From Nitrospira sp. (GTDB lineage Bacteria > Nitrospirota > Nitrospiria > Nitrospirales > Nitrospiraceae): a DNA stretch of 64,000 nucleotides. The notes under the pieces were generated by a model. That model saw nothing but the letters and a program-made list of their open reading frames with translations. It searched no databases and was not told where the DNA came from. How positions within the stretch are numbered: position 1 is the first letter of the stretch; each line of letters opens with the position of its first letter. Below are positions 44,261-51,917 of this stretch, piece by piece. The position numbers were made by a program, and so were the translations under genes. Where the stretch lies: NCBI GenBank assembly GCA_037045225.1, contig JBAOHZ010000009.1, positions 3,644,001 to 3,708,000 on the forward strand. Reading direction: 5' to 3'.

Positions 44261-45064
44261 ATGAAGGGATTGAGCCGTCAGGTGGTCTGTCGGGTGGTGA
44301 TCCGTGGTGTGATGTGTCTGGGCTTGATGGGAGGGATGTTGGGGCAGGCGTGGTCGGCCTCCGTGGTGTGGCCGGTGCAGATGCCGTATGAGGCGCCGCC
44401 CAAGTCCGAGCCGGTTCCGGATGTGTCGGTCGCTCCGAATACCAAGGCCCTCACCCCTGAGGAACTGCAGCGGGCTGAGGCGCTCTTACCGTTGTTGGAG
44501 GGGAAGCAGGAGTTTTGGGCGATGGGTGAATTCGTGCACTTGGGCGAGCCGGTGCTATCGGTGGTGACGAAGGCGCTCTCGCTGCCCGGTCCTCGCATTC
44601 GGTACAATGCCATTGAGACGCTGTCGATGATCAAGTCTCCGGCAGCGGTGCCGGCCTTGCTGGACACGGCGAGACTCGATTCCGAAATTCCCCGCATTCG
44701 TGAGCATGCCCTCCGGGTTGCCGTGCGGCTCGATCCGATGCAAGCCGCGCCGGCGATTGAAGTCATGACCAAAGATGCCAATGCGTCGATTCGCAAGGCG
44801 GCGGCGGTTGAAGCGCGGTATGTCCGTCGGAAAGAGGTGATTCAACCGCTCATCGATCTGCTGGGAGACGACGAACGGTTCGTGGCCCTGTCTGCCGTGC
44901 AGTCGCTCTGGACCTTAACCCGGCATGAGACGGAATTTCACGACTGGGATGCCTCCAGCAAGCAGGATCGCCAGGCTTGGGCGCAGGAATGGATCGAATG
45001 GTGGAATCAGTCGAAAGAGACGTTTGAAATGCCGGAGCCGAAGAGCCGGAAACGGGCCGGCTGA
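44261..45064 (+). CDS. Exported HEAT-repeat protein
   Basis: 267 aa from the ATG at 44261. An N-terminal signal sequence (VMCLGLMGGMLGQAWSA) is followed by a Pro-rich linker and then at least four HEAT-like helix pairs: GPRIRYNAIETLSMIKSPAAVPAL, IPRIREHALRVAVRLDP, ASIRKAAAVEARYVRRKEVI and ERFVALSAVQSLWTL. The end is Trp-rich (WAQEWIEWWNQSKETF). HEAT repeats are protein-binding scaffolds; here it is periplasmic, 25 bases after the RND pump gene. Role unknown. Confidence 0.75.
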   Translation: MKGLSRQVVCRVVIRGVMCLGLMGGMLGQAWSASVVWPVQMPYEAPPKSEPVPDVSVAPNTKALTPEELQRAEALLPLLEGKQEFWAMGEFVHLGEPVLSVVTKALSLPGPRIRYNAIETLSMIKSPAAVPALLDTARLDSEIPRIREHALRVAVRLDPMQAAPAIEVMTKDANASIRKAAAVEARYVRRKEVIQPLIDLLGDDERFVALSAVQSLWTLTRHETEFHDWDASSKQDRQAWAQEWIEWWNQSKETFEMPEPKSRKRAG

Positions 45065-45180
45065 CGACCGGATTCTGGTGGTTGCGGAGCATCAAAAGGC
45101 CGTGGTAGGTATGGAAGAGACCGGTTGCGCGGGTTGAATTGCTCGCGTAATGAGATAGATATTGACAGAAAAGGTGCAGG

Positions 45181-45711
45181 ATGGCGATCTTGGCGATCAG
45201 TAAACTCGGTAATCCGATTCTCCGGCAGAAGGCCCTGCCTCTGACCCTGGGGGAGATAAAAAAAGCGGCGTTTCAGCAACTTATCGACGATATGTTCGAA
45301 ACCATGTACGACGAACCGGGGATCGGTCTAGCCGCTCCGCAGGTGGGGCGGTCGCAGCAGCTCGTCGTGATGGATTGTCCCGGTGAAGGCGGTTTTCCCA
45401 AGACGGTCCTCATCAATCCGACGATCCAGTTTTACGGGCCTGAGCAGGTTGAAGGATGGGAAGGCTGCTTAAGCGTCGATGGATTGCGAGGCAAAGTGAC
45501 GCGCCCTTCGACCGTTCGAGTGACCGGGTTGGATCGGAATGCGAAGCCGTTCGATTTCGAAGCCAGCGGCTTGTACGCCGTCTGTATTCAACATGAGCTG
45601 GACCATCTCATCGGCACGTTATTCATCGACCGCATGACCGACTTCTCCACTCTCACCCAGATGGATGAATTTCAGAAGTATTGGCAGAAGGAACCAGCCA
45701 GTGTCATCTGA
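45181..45711 (+). CDS. def: Peptide deformylase
   Basis: 176 aa, normal length. The three metal-site motifs are intact: GIGLAAPQVG (47-56), EGCLS with Cys96, and HELDH with His138, Glu139 and His142. It removes the N-formyl group from nascent proteins using Fe2+ in the cytoplasm. AAAGGTG lies 5 bases before the ATG. The ABC exporter gene follows 24 bases downstream. Confidence 0.96.
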   Translation: MAILAISKLGNPILRQKALPLTLGEIKKAAFQQLIDDMFETMYDEPGIGLAAPQVGRSQQLVVMDCPGEGGFPKTVLINPTIQFYGPEQVEGWEGCLSVDGLRGKVTRPSTVRVTGLDRNAKPFDFEASGLYAVCIQHELDHLIGTLFIDRMTDFSTLTQMDEFQKYWQKEPASVI

Positions 45712-45735
45712 TCCGTCGCGGATCCCCGAGTCGTC

Positions 45736-47460
45736 GTGAGCTCGCTTCTACGCGTCCTGTCGTACCTGAAACCGTTCCGGATGCTGGCGGTGGTGACCTT
45801 CCTATGCGCGGGTCTCGCCACGGCGCTCGAACTGGTTCCGCCGTATCTCGTCAAGATCATCATCGACGATGTGATCCAGTCGAAGCGTCCTGAGATGTTG
45901 CCCGGAGTATTGGGAGCGCTACTTGGCTCCTATGTCCTGCGGAACGTGATGAGTTCAATGCGGGTCCGGTTCAATAACCTGCTCGAACAAAAGGCCGTTC
46001 ACGCGTTACGCATGCAGGTGTTCGGGGCGCTGCAACGCCTGTCGTTGAGCTATTTCGAGAACCGCTCGACCGGCGAGATCATGACCCGGGTGACCAGCGA
46101 TACCGAACATGTCGAGCGGATCTTCGTGGATGGGCTTGAGGGGTTGCTGACGGCCTCGCTGACCCTGGTCGGCATCACGATCATGATGTTTTTCCTGAAC
46201 TGGAAGCTCGCACTGCTTTCGCTGCTGCCCATTCCGATCCTGATCGTCTGTGCCGCCTGGTTTACGCGCCGGGTGCACGGATATTATGCCGAGATGCGTA
46301 AAAGTGTGGCGGACCTCAACGCCTATCTCCAGGATGCCTTGTCCGGCATCAAGGAGACGATCGGCTTCAATCAGCATGAGTATGAACGGAAACGGTTTGA
46401 GACCTTGAGCCAGGCATACAGTCAGAACAGCCTGCGAGCCATGTTCCTCTGGTCCTGGTACTGGCCGGGTATGGTGTTTGTGGGCAGCACCGGCACGGTG
46501 TTGATCTTGTGGTACGGCGCAGGGGAAGTGCTCGCGGGGGAATTGACGGTCGGCCAGTTGGTGATGTTCCTCTCCTACCTCGGACTTTTTTATACCCCGA
46601 TCAATGAAATCCATTCCTTGAATCACATGCTGCAGCATGCGCTGGCGGCCAGCGAGCGCGTATTCGAGATTCTCGACACCAAGCCGGAAGTTGAAGACCG
46701 GCCCGGTGCCGTGCGACCCGCGGAACGGATGAGCGGTGCGGTGGAATATCGGCATGTAGGGTTCGGCTACCAAAAGGACGGCGCCGTCTTATCCGATGTG
46801 AATCTCACGGTGAGGCCGGGTGAACGGATCGCCCTGGTTGGGCCGAGCGGAGCCGGAAAAACATCGTTATTGAAGCTGTTGATGCGATTTTACGACGTCC
46901 GCAGTGGCGCGGTGCTGGTGGATGGATATGATGTGCGAGATCTGCCGCTTGATTTTTTGAGAGGCCAGATCGGCCTGGTGCAGCAGGAGCCTTTTCTCTT
47001 CAACGGCACCGTGCGTCAGAATATCGTCTATAGCGATTTGTCGGCCGGTCATGAGCGTATCGAGGCGGCCGCCCGCGCGGCGCGAGCCCATGACTTTATC
47101 ACCCGACTGCCGGATGGGTATGATAGCTGGATCGGGGAGCGCGGGGTGAAATTGTCGGTCGGACAGAAGCAGCGGGTGTCGATTGCCCGTGTGCTCCTGA
47201 AAGATCCGCCGATCATCATCTTTGATGAGGCCACCTCCAATATCGACACTGAAACCGAAGTGAAGATTCGCGAAGCCTTAAATGAGCTGACCAAGGGACG
47301 AACGACGTTCATCATCGCGCACCGCCTGGCGACGCTCCACGATGTGGATCGTATCATTGTCGTGGAGCGGGGGACGATTGTTGAAGAGGGAAACCATAAC
47401 GCCCTTATGAAACGGGGCGGGGTCTACGCCGGGCTGTACGAGGCCCAGTTCAAGATCTAG
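45736..47460 (+). CDS. MsbA-like ABC exporter, fused permease and ATPase
   Basis: 574 aa, GTG start. Six membrane helices in residues 1-320 with the family coupling sequence RLSLSYFENRSTGEIMTRV and LSGIKETIGFNQHEYE. ATPase: Walker A VGPSGAGKTSLL, Q-loop QQEPFLFNGTV, signature LSVGQKQRVSIARVL, Walker B IIIFDEATSNID, His-loop IIAHRLATL. Such half-transporters work as homodimers and export lipids, lipid A or peptides. The substrate is not decidable; MsbA-type lipid flipping is a guess. Confidence 0.88.
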   Translation: MSSLLRVLSYLKPFRMLAVVTFLCAGLATALELVPPYLVKIIIDDVIQSKRPEMLPGVLGALLGSYVLRNVMSSMRVRFNNLLEQKAVHALRMQVFGALQRLSLSYFENRSTGEIMTRVTSDTEHVERIFVDGLEGLLTASLTLVGITIMMFFLNWKLALLSLLPIPILIVCAAWFTRRVHGYYAEMRKSVADLNAYLQDALSGIKETIGFNQHEYERKRFETLSQAYSQNSLRAMFLWSWYWPGMVFVGSTGTVLILWYGAGEVLAGELTVGQLVMFLSYLGLFYTPINEIHSLNHMLQHALAASERVFEILDTKPEVEDRPGAVRPAERMSGAVEYRHVGFGYQKDGAVLSDVNLTVRPGERIALVGPSGAGKTSLLKLLMRFYDVRSGAVLVDGYDVRDLPLDFLRGQIGLVQQEPFLFNGTVRQNIVYSDLSAGHERIEAAARAARAHDFITRLPDGYDSWIGERGVKLSVGQKQRVSIARVLLKDPPIIIFDEATSNIDTETEVKIREALNELTKGRTTFIIAHRLATLHDVDRIIVVERGTIVEEGNHNALMKRGGVYAGLYEAQFKI

Positions 47461-47472
47461 CAGGAGGACAAT

Positions 47473-47580
47473 CTCGTGAAGCGTCGTTCGTGAAGCGCAT
47501 CTCGTGAAGATTGTATGGCGCAGCACGATGCCTTCTGATCCTCGTTGCGAACGACGAGATGCGAGAGACGAACGACGGTT
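47473..47580. repeat. Facing intergenic repeats, GTGAAGCGTCGTTCGTGAAG and GAACGACGAG types
   Basis: CTCGTGAAGCGTCGTTCG near 47474-47491 and GCGAACGACGAGATGCGAG near 47547-47565 are partly complementary, so an RNA through here could form a long imperfect hairpin. Same word family as at 7.15, 30.97, 31.05 and 51.33 kb. Confidence 0.6.
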
Positions 47581-47612
47581 CATGCCTTGATACGAAGGAG
47601 CAAGAGGAAAAC

Positions 47613-47807
47613 ATGGTGCTGATATACGAAAGCGATCCGCTCGATAATGAGGACGCCCGGGGGCGGTTTTATCATGTCTGTCGAGGCCGGATCGACCGGA
47701 CGGAAATCCGGTTGCCGGAGGGGCAATCGATTTATGAGTGTGCGGTGTGTGGTGTTGATCTGGAGCCTGAAGATTTCTGGATCGCAAGGCAAAAGGGATC
47801 GGTGTAG
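47613..47807 (+). CDS. Small cysteine-containing protein, function unknown
   Basis: 64 aa from the ATG at 47613 (GAGG before it). YECAVCGVDLEPEDFWIA has one CxxC, and RFYHVCRGR adds a His and a Cys, enough for a single small metal site. No family recognised. The next small CxxC protein starts 44 bases downstream on the same strand. Confidence 0.6.
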   Translation: MVLIYESDPLDNEDARGRFYHVCRGRIDRTEIRLPEGQSIYECAVCGVDLEPEDFWIARQKGSV

Positions 47808-47851
47808 CGCGAGCTGCGCGCACCGGAACGTATATAGAAAGGAAGGGAGTT

Positions 47852-48061
47852 ATGGCGGGGAGTACAGGCCGGAAAACAGTGTCCGTGTCACGTGGTCTCA
47901 TGATGCTGTGTGATGTGTGTTACGAACAGGTCTTTGCCGAAAATCTGGTCGATCCGCGCAATTTCGTGTCCGACCACGAATCGCTCTTCGATACCATTTG
48001 TATGGGGTGTACGGATATCAACCGTCCCCTGGTCGACGACATGTTGGGCAGTTCGGAATAG
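47852..48061 (+). CDS. Small protein with two CxxC pairs, function unknown
   Basis: 69 aa from the ATG at 47852 with a strong GGAAGGGAG. LCDVCYEQVF and ICMGCTDINRP give a four-cysteine set that fits a zinc ribbon. The first 14 residues are basic. No family recognised; probably co-expressed with the 64-aa protein before it. Confidence 0.6.
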   Translation: MAGSTGRKTVSVSRGLMMLCDVCYEQVFAENLVDPRNFVSDHESLFDTICMGCTDINRPLVDDMLGSSE

Positions 48062-48419
48062 TGCTACGTCATTTGTGAGAAGTGCCGCATCGGATGTGGT
48101 GTGTCGAATCCCCCATGCTATTATGCCCCAGTAATCCTCCTTGAGATGGTGGGCCGGTTGTCGCCGACTCTCCTTGGAGGGCTGGCCTGAATCGATATCT
48201 CTGACGGCGTCGAAGCGGCTGTGAAGTCATTCAAAGTGGGTGCATGGCGCCGATCCGCATAAGGTCACGCAATAAATGGTTTCATGAGCGCAACTCATGA
48301 GCCGACAACGACGATTGTCCATCCTTCACGACAATTGCTGGCCTGTTACATGTATAGAACTTTGCTGATTCGGCACTTATGCGAACGACCTAAACATTAT
48401 TAGTCCTTTGGAGGGCTCC
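48062..48419. other. Intergenic region, 358 bases, boundary of a less GC-rich segment
   Basis: No gene seen. The left half (48130-48190) is GC-rich with partly complementary words (GGGCCGG, GGCTGGCC). From about 48250 the base composition shifts visibly towards AT and continues so through the next two genes. GGAGGG at 48410-48415 is the ribosome site of the HNH gene. Confidence 0.45.
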
Positions 48420-48749
48420 ATGAAGGCTGGTGCCGATCGGTGGCATGAGGTGTTTGAACGCGATCAAGGCCACTGTCGGTATTGCAGTTGCGATCTACTT
48501 GCGTCCTTTGAACACTATTATTTTGCAGAAGTAGATCACCTACTTCCGCAATCGGCTCCAGACCGTGACGAGCTAACAAATTTGGTTCTCGCTTGCCGAG
48601 CCTGCAACGGACGTCTATCCAGAGCTCACTCTCTCGGTCATATTACATTCGAAGCACGACGCAACTACCTTAGGCAAGACAGCTTGAGCCTTGCTACTCG
48701 CAAGAAGTACGAGCAGTACCTTGCTCGTCGTCAACAAGGCTGGGGCTAA
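48420..48749 (+). CDS. HNH endonuclease
   Basis: 109 aa from the ATG at 48420 after GGAGGG. The HNH pattern is complete: HCRYCSCDLL (first CxxC), EVDHLLPQS (catalytic Asp-His), and NLVLACRACNGRLS (Asn and second CxxC). The rest is a short helical tail. Stand-alone HNH proteins are found in mobile elements and defence loci. Its stop codon lies inside an attC-like inverted repeat, so it may be an integron-type cassette gene. No restriction partner is adjacent. Confidence 0.8.
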   Translation: MKAGADRWHEVFERDQGHCRYCSCDLLASFEHYYFAEVDHLLPQSAPDRDELTNLVLACRACNGRLSRAHSLGHITFEARRNYLRQDSLSLATRKKYEQYLARRQQGWG

Positions 48750-48800
48750 CAACATGTTCAAGGCGGATGGCTACGCCACCGTTCAACTCCAGCGTTTGAT
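48744..48800. other. attC-like site at the end of the HNH gene (tentative)
   Basis: It starts GGCTAACAACATGTTCAAGG and ends with TTCAACTCCAGCGTTTGAT, close to the two ends of integron attC sites (GCCTAACAA..., ...TTAACTC...GCGTTAGGC). The core folds as CGG-A-TGGC, loop TAC, GCCACCG, with one unpaired A, as attC hairpins do. The outer 7-base ends pair poorly (about 4 of 7), which is the weak point. The TAA stop of the HNH gene is inside it. Confidence 0.3.
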
Positions 48801-49112
48801 GTTGCGACATTCCTTCTGTACGCGCCATACAAACGTATGGCAGTCAGTCTTTCTTCGCGCTAATCTTTGCCCATCGCAAAAACCCTACTCGAGTGGGGCT
48901 CGAATAGGGATGAAGGAAACCAAGGGAAGCACAGAATTTCCTTCTCCATGGTTCAGTTTTCCTTCACCTATATTGGCCGGATCTCGACGTGAGCCTAGCC
49001 ATTGAGTCCATCAGGCACCACAAGAAGTTTCCTCTCGTCTCGAAGGTAACTCGAGCAACAAGGCGTCCGACTCGCAGCAAAGAAAGCGCGCAGCTGAGGC
49101 GAGGCACTAATC
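48801..49112. other. Intergenic region between the HNH and GGCT genes
   Basis: 312 bases without a convincing gene. Two small inverted repeats: CCATAC-AAAC-GTATGG near 48827-48842, and CCCTACTCGAG facing CTCGAATAGGG near 48884-48910. Neither is followed by a T-tract. Confidence 0.4.
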
Positions 49113-49547
49113 ATGCGACTCTACTTTGCCTACGGCTCCAATATGTGGAGCGCCCAAATGGAAAAACGATGCTCACAAAGCAAGAAAGTTGGTGTCGCCT
49201 GTCTTCTCGATTACCGTTGGATTATTTCGAAGCGTGGATACGCGAACGTCGTTGAATCGATGAATGACTACGTCGAAGGTGTCCTGTTCGAAATTTCTGC
49301 AACGGATGAAGCGTCGTTGGATAAGTATGAAGGCGTGAGTTCAGGCTCGTATCAGAAGGCCGAGCTTCCGGTGTTGCATGAGGGGCTTGCCAAAGTGGCG
49401 CTCGTCTATGTGGATCCAGTGACGGTCGAAGGCAGCCCTAAACAGGAATACATTCAGCGTATCAATTCAGGGCTGGCAGATGCGAAGCTATCTGATGCCT
49501 ACGTCACACATTATATGCGGAGATATATACCAACCCAACCAAGTTAG
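49113..49547 (+). CDS. Gamma-glutamylcyclotransferase-like protein
   Basis: 144 aa. The substrate loop is FAYGSNM (5-11) and the catalytic glutamate fits Glu73 in LDKYEGVSSGSYQKAEL, the exact pattern of the GGCT fold. Family members turn gamma-glutamyl amino acids or related amines into 5-oxoproline. The gene lies in the less GC-rich island and is convergent with the next gene. GGCT-like genes are frequent in mobile cassettes; whether this one is mobile is inference. Confidence 0.82.
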   Translation: MRLYFAYGSNMWSAQMEKRCSQSKKVGVACLLDYRWIISKRGYANVVESMNDYVEGVLFEISATDEASLDKYEGVSSGSYQKAELPVLHEGLAKVALVYVDPVTVEGSPKQEYIQRINSGLADAKLSDAYVTHYMRRYIPTQPS

Positions 49548-49569
49548 GGCCAAGCGCAACGCTTCTTCC

Positions 49570-49899
49570 CTACTTGCAGACTTTTCCGTCGAAGTGCAGA
49601 CAGGTGGATTCGCCGGATTTGACCTTCCAGGTTTTCAGCAGCGGCGGTTGCCCCTCGCGTGTTTCCACCACAATATCGACGAGCCCTGACTGCGGTAGTT
49701 TTTCGATGTGAGCCTTGGCCTCCTCGGGAACCTCCACCCAAAACACCGCGCCGAGCGTTGAGATCAGAATGCGGCTGTTTTCGACGTCCACGTTGATGAT
49801 GGGGCTGTAGTAGCTCTTTTCGGCGGCGGAGGTGTGTCCAGGGTTCGTCACTCCGGTCAGGCACAGAATGAGTCCGAGAATGAGCAGGCCAGAACGCAT
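49570..49899 (-). CDS. Small exported protein, function unknown
   Basis: 109 aa with a signal peptide (LLILGLILCLTGVTN, cut near TSAAE). The mature part is beta-rich: PIINVDVENSRILISTLGAVFWVEV. It ends in a pair of cysteines (STCLHFDGKVCK) that could form a disulfide. GGGAG precedes the ATG. It is 100 bases downstream of the JAMM gene on the same strand, but I see no functional link to it. Confidence 0.65.
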   Translation of the reverse strand: MRSGLLILGLILCLTGVTNPGHTSAAEKSYYSPIINVDVENSRILISTLGAVFWVEVPEEAKAHIEKLPQSGLVDIVVETREGQPPLLKTWKVKSGESTCLHFDGKVCK

Positions 49900-49999
49900 C
49901 GAATGCTCCCTTCCGCGACAAGGTCAAAACGTAATTATGGCATCGTTGCCGGTCGATTGGTAGAGGGAGCCGGGTGGTTTTGTCGCAGCGGCGCGATGT

Positions 50000-50512
50000 C
50001 TACAGGATATGCACGTCGGCAGGGCGAACCTTGCCGTCGGTGATCCAGTAGGTGCGAATGTCCGCTGCGGGGGAGTGCATGAGCGACACGAGCAAGTAGG
50101 CTGGGACAGGAAGATTGATACGTTCCCAGATTTCTTCGTAGTCGGTGGCAATCTTGATGTCGGTGTGGGAGGGGCGCGCCGGGTCTTTCGGATGGGAATG
50201 GTAGACCACCTGGAGGTCCAAGCCGTTTTTGCGAATGTCTTTTTTGGCGGCCGAAAAATCCGCCATGTCCATCACGAAGGCGATCTCAGCTCGTTCTTCC
50301 GGGGACAGCCGTTCAAGATGGGCGACCTTGTCGTCATCGAAGGTGGAGAGTTTTTCCGCGCCTTCGACGGCCACGATATTGGTGATGCGGTAGAGGTGCG
50401 TGACAGTCTTATTCGTGCCGGCAAGCAGACCGCAGCACTCGAACGGCGCTAACTCGCGGGCATGCGCGACAATCTGATCCAGGATATGCTGCGGAATCGA
50501 TAGATCGGGCAT
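50000..50512 (-). CDS. JAMM/MPN metallopeptidase (Mec-like, sulfur-carrier processing)
   Basis: 170 aa with an intact zinc site: Glu25 in PFECCGLL, His105 and His107 in YHSHPKDPARPSHTD, then Ser115 and Asp118, the full HxHPx6SxxD pattern. Relatives include Mec of Mycobacterium, which cuts cysteine off the carrier CysO, and HcyD, which trims a residue from a carrier's C-terminus. Here it is one base from an E1 gene and in the same run as two carriers and cysteine synthase, so either job is plausible. It could well process the carrier at 55086-55286, which has a residue after its Gly run. Confidence 0.88.
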   Translation of the reverse strand: MPDLSIPQHILDQIVAHARELAPFECCGLLAGTNKTVTHLYRITNIVAVEGAEKLSTFDDDKVAHLERLSPEERAEIAFVMDMADFSAAKKDIRKNGLDLQVVYHSHPKDPARPSHTDIKIATDYEEIWERINLPVPAYLLVSLMHSPAADIRTYWITDGKVRPADVHIL

Positions 50513-50513
50513 A

Positions 50514-51317
50514 TCAGATGGTGCAGGCGACGCTGTAATCTCCGCCCAAATCCTTGATCGTCGGCGTGGCGCTGCAGAGGGGGCAACGCGGATCTTTCGG
50601 GCGCGACACTTTCCGGAACTTCATTTCCAGCGCATCGTAGATCACGAGTTTGTCTGCGATCGTTTCGCCGATCCCCAGGACTTCCTTGATCGCTTCAGAA
50701 GCCTGCAGGATGCCCATGGTTCCGGCCAGCACACCCAACACCCCGGCTTCTTGGCAGTTCGGGACCAATCCGGCCGGCGGAGGTTCCGGGTAGAGACACC
50801 GGTAGCAGGGGTATCCGGCATGCGGCTTGATGGTCGTGAGCTGTCCCTCGAAGCGGAACATACTCGCTGAGATGAGCGTTTTCTTGGCGAAGAAACAGGC
50901 ATCGTTGACCAGGAATCGCGTGGTGAAATTGTCGGAGCCGTCCAGCACGATGTCATAGTCGGATACGAGCCCCAGAATGTTCTCGGTATCGACGTTCAGT
51001 TGATAGGTTTTGATCGTGATGTCGGGGTTGATGGCCGACAGCATCCTCTTCCCGGATTCCACCTTGGGCACGCCGATGGTGGCCGTCGTATGGAGAATCT
51101 GCCGCTGGAGATTCGAGAGATCCACCACGTCGCCGTCCACCAGACCGATGGTGCCGATGCCGGCTGCCGCCAGATACAGGGCGGCGGGCGAACCGAGTCC
51201 GCCGGCGCCGATCAAGAGGATCTTGGCCTTGGACAGCTTGACCTGTCCCTTGCCACCGACCTCGTTGAGGATGATGTGCCGGCTATAGCGCTGTATTTGT
51301 TGTTCGGTAAATTCCAT
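50514..51317 (-). CDS. E1-like adenylyltransferase (MoeB/ThiF family), copy 1
   Basis: 267 aa from the ATG at 51317 (MEFTEQQIQRYSRHI), the usual MoeB start. Nucleotide loop LIGAGGLGSPAALYLAAAG, then DVVDLSNLQRQILH and YDIVLDGSDNFTTRFLVND. Zinc cysteines are in YPCYRCLYP and PRCPLCSA. The catalytic-loop cysteine is in NCQEAGVLGVLAG. It adenylates the C-terminal Gly of a ubiquitin-like sulfur carrier. No rhodanese domain is attached. Copy 2 lies at 53178-54005. The sequence upstream of the ATG is repeat DNA. Confidence 0.92.
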   Translation of the reverse strand: MEFTEQQIQRYSRHIILNEVGGKGQVKLSKAKILLIGAGGLGSPAALYLAAAGIGTIGLVDGDVVDLSNLQRQILHTTATIGVPKVESGKRMLSAINPDITIKTYQLNVDTENILGLVSDYDIVLDGSDNFTTRFLVNDACFFAKKTLISASMFRFEGQLTTIKPHAGYPCYRCLYPEPPPAGLVPNCQEAGVLGVLAGTMGILQASEAIKEVLGIGETIADKLVIYDALEMKFRKVSRPKDPRCPLCSATPTIKDLGGDYSVACTI

Positions 51318-51402
51318 TCGATTCGTCTCTCGTCGTTCGTGAAACGTGAAGCGGTTAAGATCTAATACGAGACACGCTTCATGAAGTGCACTTCTCTTAT
51401 TG
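51318..51402. repeat. Intergenic repeat of GACGAACG / GTGAAACGTGAAGCG type
   Basis: CTCGTCGTTCGTGAAACGTG (51329-51348) followed by AAGCGG and ACGAGACACGCTTCATGAAG. It belongs to the family listed at 7.15, 30.97, 31.05 and 47.5 kb and separates the NIL gene from the E1 gene. Confidence 0.6.
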
Positions 51403-51642
51403 TTATTCCACCACGTTGAGTTCGATGGGATCGACGACGCAGCCCTTGGTCCGGATGCCGTCGATGGCACGTTCGATTTCTTCGGTCTCGCCGGTCAATT
51501 CGAGATCCATCCAGCCGGTTGTCTCGCGCACGTCGGCCCGGCGCACGTTGGTCACCACCTTGAACTCATGCCCGATCTGATAAATGATCGGCTCCTTGAT
51601 CTTGTTCTCGGGAAAACGAATATGAAATCGTAGGCTGATCAT
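51403..51642 (-). CDS. NIL-domain protein
   Basis: 79 aa, a ferredoxin-like fold matching the NIL domain: ISLRFHIRFPENKIKEPIIYQIGHEFKVVTNVRRADVRETTG (first half, at 2-43) and WMDLELTGETEEIERAI, then GCVVDPIELNVVE. NIL domains occur at the end of methionine ABC transporters and with homocysteine-forming proteins, where they probably bind an amino acid. In this cluster it hints at methionine or homocysteine control. Confidence 0.8.
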   Translation of the reverse strand: MISLRFHIRFPENKIKEPIIYQIGHEFKVVTNVRRADVRETTGWMDLELTGETEEIERAIDGIRTKGCVVDPIELNVVE

Positions 51643-51644
51643 GG

Positions 51645-51917
51645 TTATCCTCCGGCAATCGCGGGAACGATCGACACTTCGTCGCCGTCTTTTAACGAGG
51701 TTTCTTTCCCGTCCAGAAAACGGATGTCTTCCTCGTTGACGTAAATATTGACGAACCGGCGCAAATCGCCCTTTTCATCGCAGAGCCGGCTCTTCAATCC
51801 CGGGTAGGTCGCGTCGAGCGATCCGATCATGTCCACAATGTTGGCTGCCGCAGATTCAACCTCACCTTGACCCTTCGTCAGGGGACGCAGGGGTGTTGGA
51901 ATACGAACCTTAATCAT
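51645..51917 (-). CDS. MoaD/CysO-like sulfur-carrier protein
   Basis: 90 aa with the ubiquitin-like fold and C-terminal AIAGG, ending exactly in Gly-Gly and so ready for adenylation and thiocarboxylation. VNEEDIRFLDGKETSLKDGDEVSIVPAIAGG-type ending (residues 60-90) is close to CysO, the carrier for cysteine synthesis in Mycobacterium. The start overlaps the stop of threonine synthase (ATGA), so the two are translationally coupled. Confidence 0.88.
   Translation of the reverse strand: MIKVRIPTPLRPLTKGQGEVESAAANIVDMIGSLDATYPGLKSRLCDEKGDLRRFVNIYVNEEDIRFLDGKETSLKDGDEVSIVPAIAGG

Noticed and set aside
49535..49560. Possible attC end (AAGTTAGGGC) at the stop of the GGCT gene
   Set aside because: No matching partner end or foldable core was found nearby.
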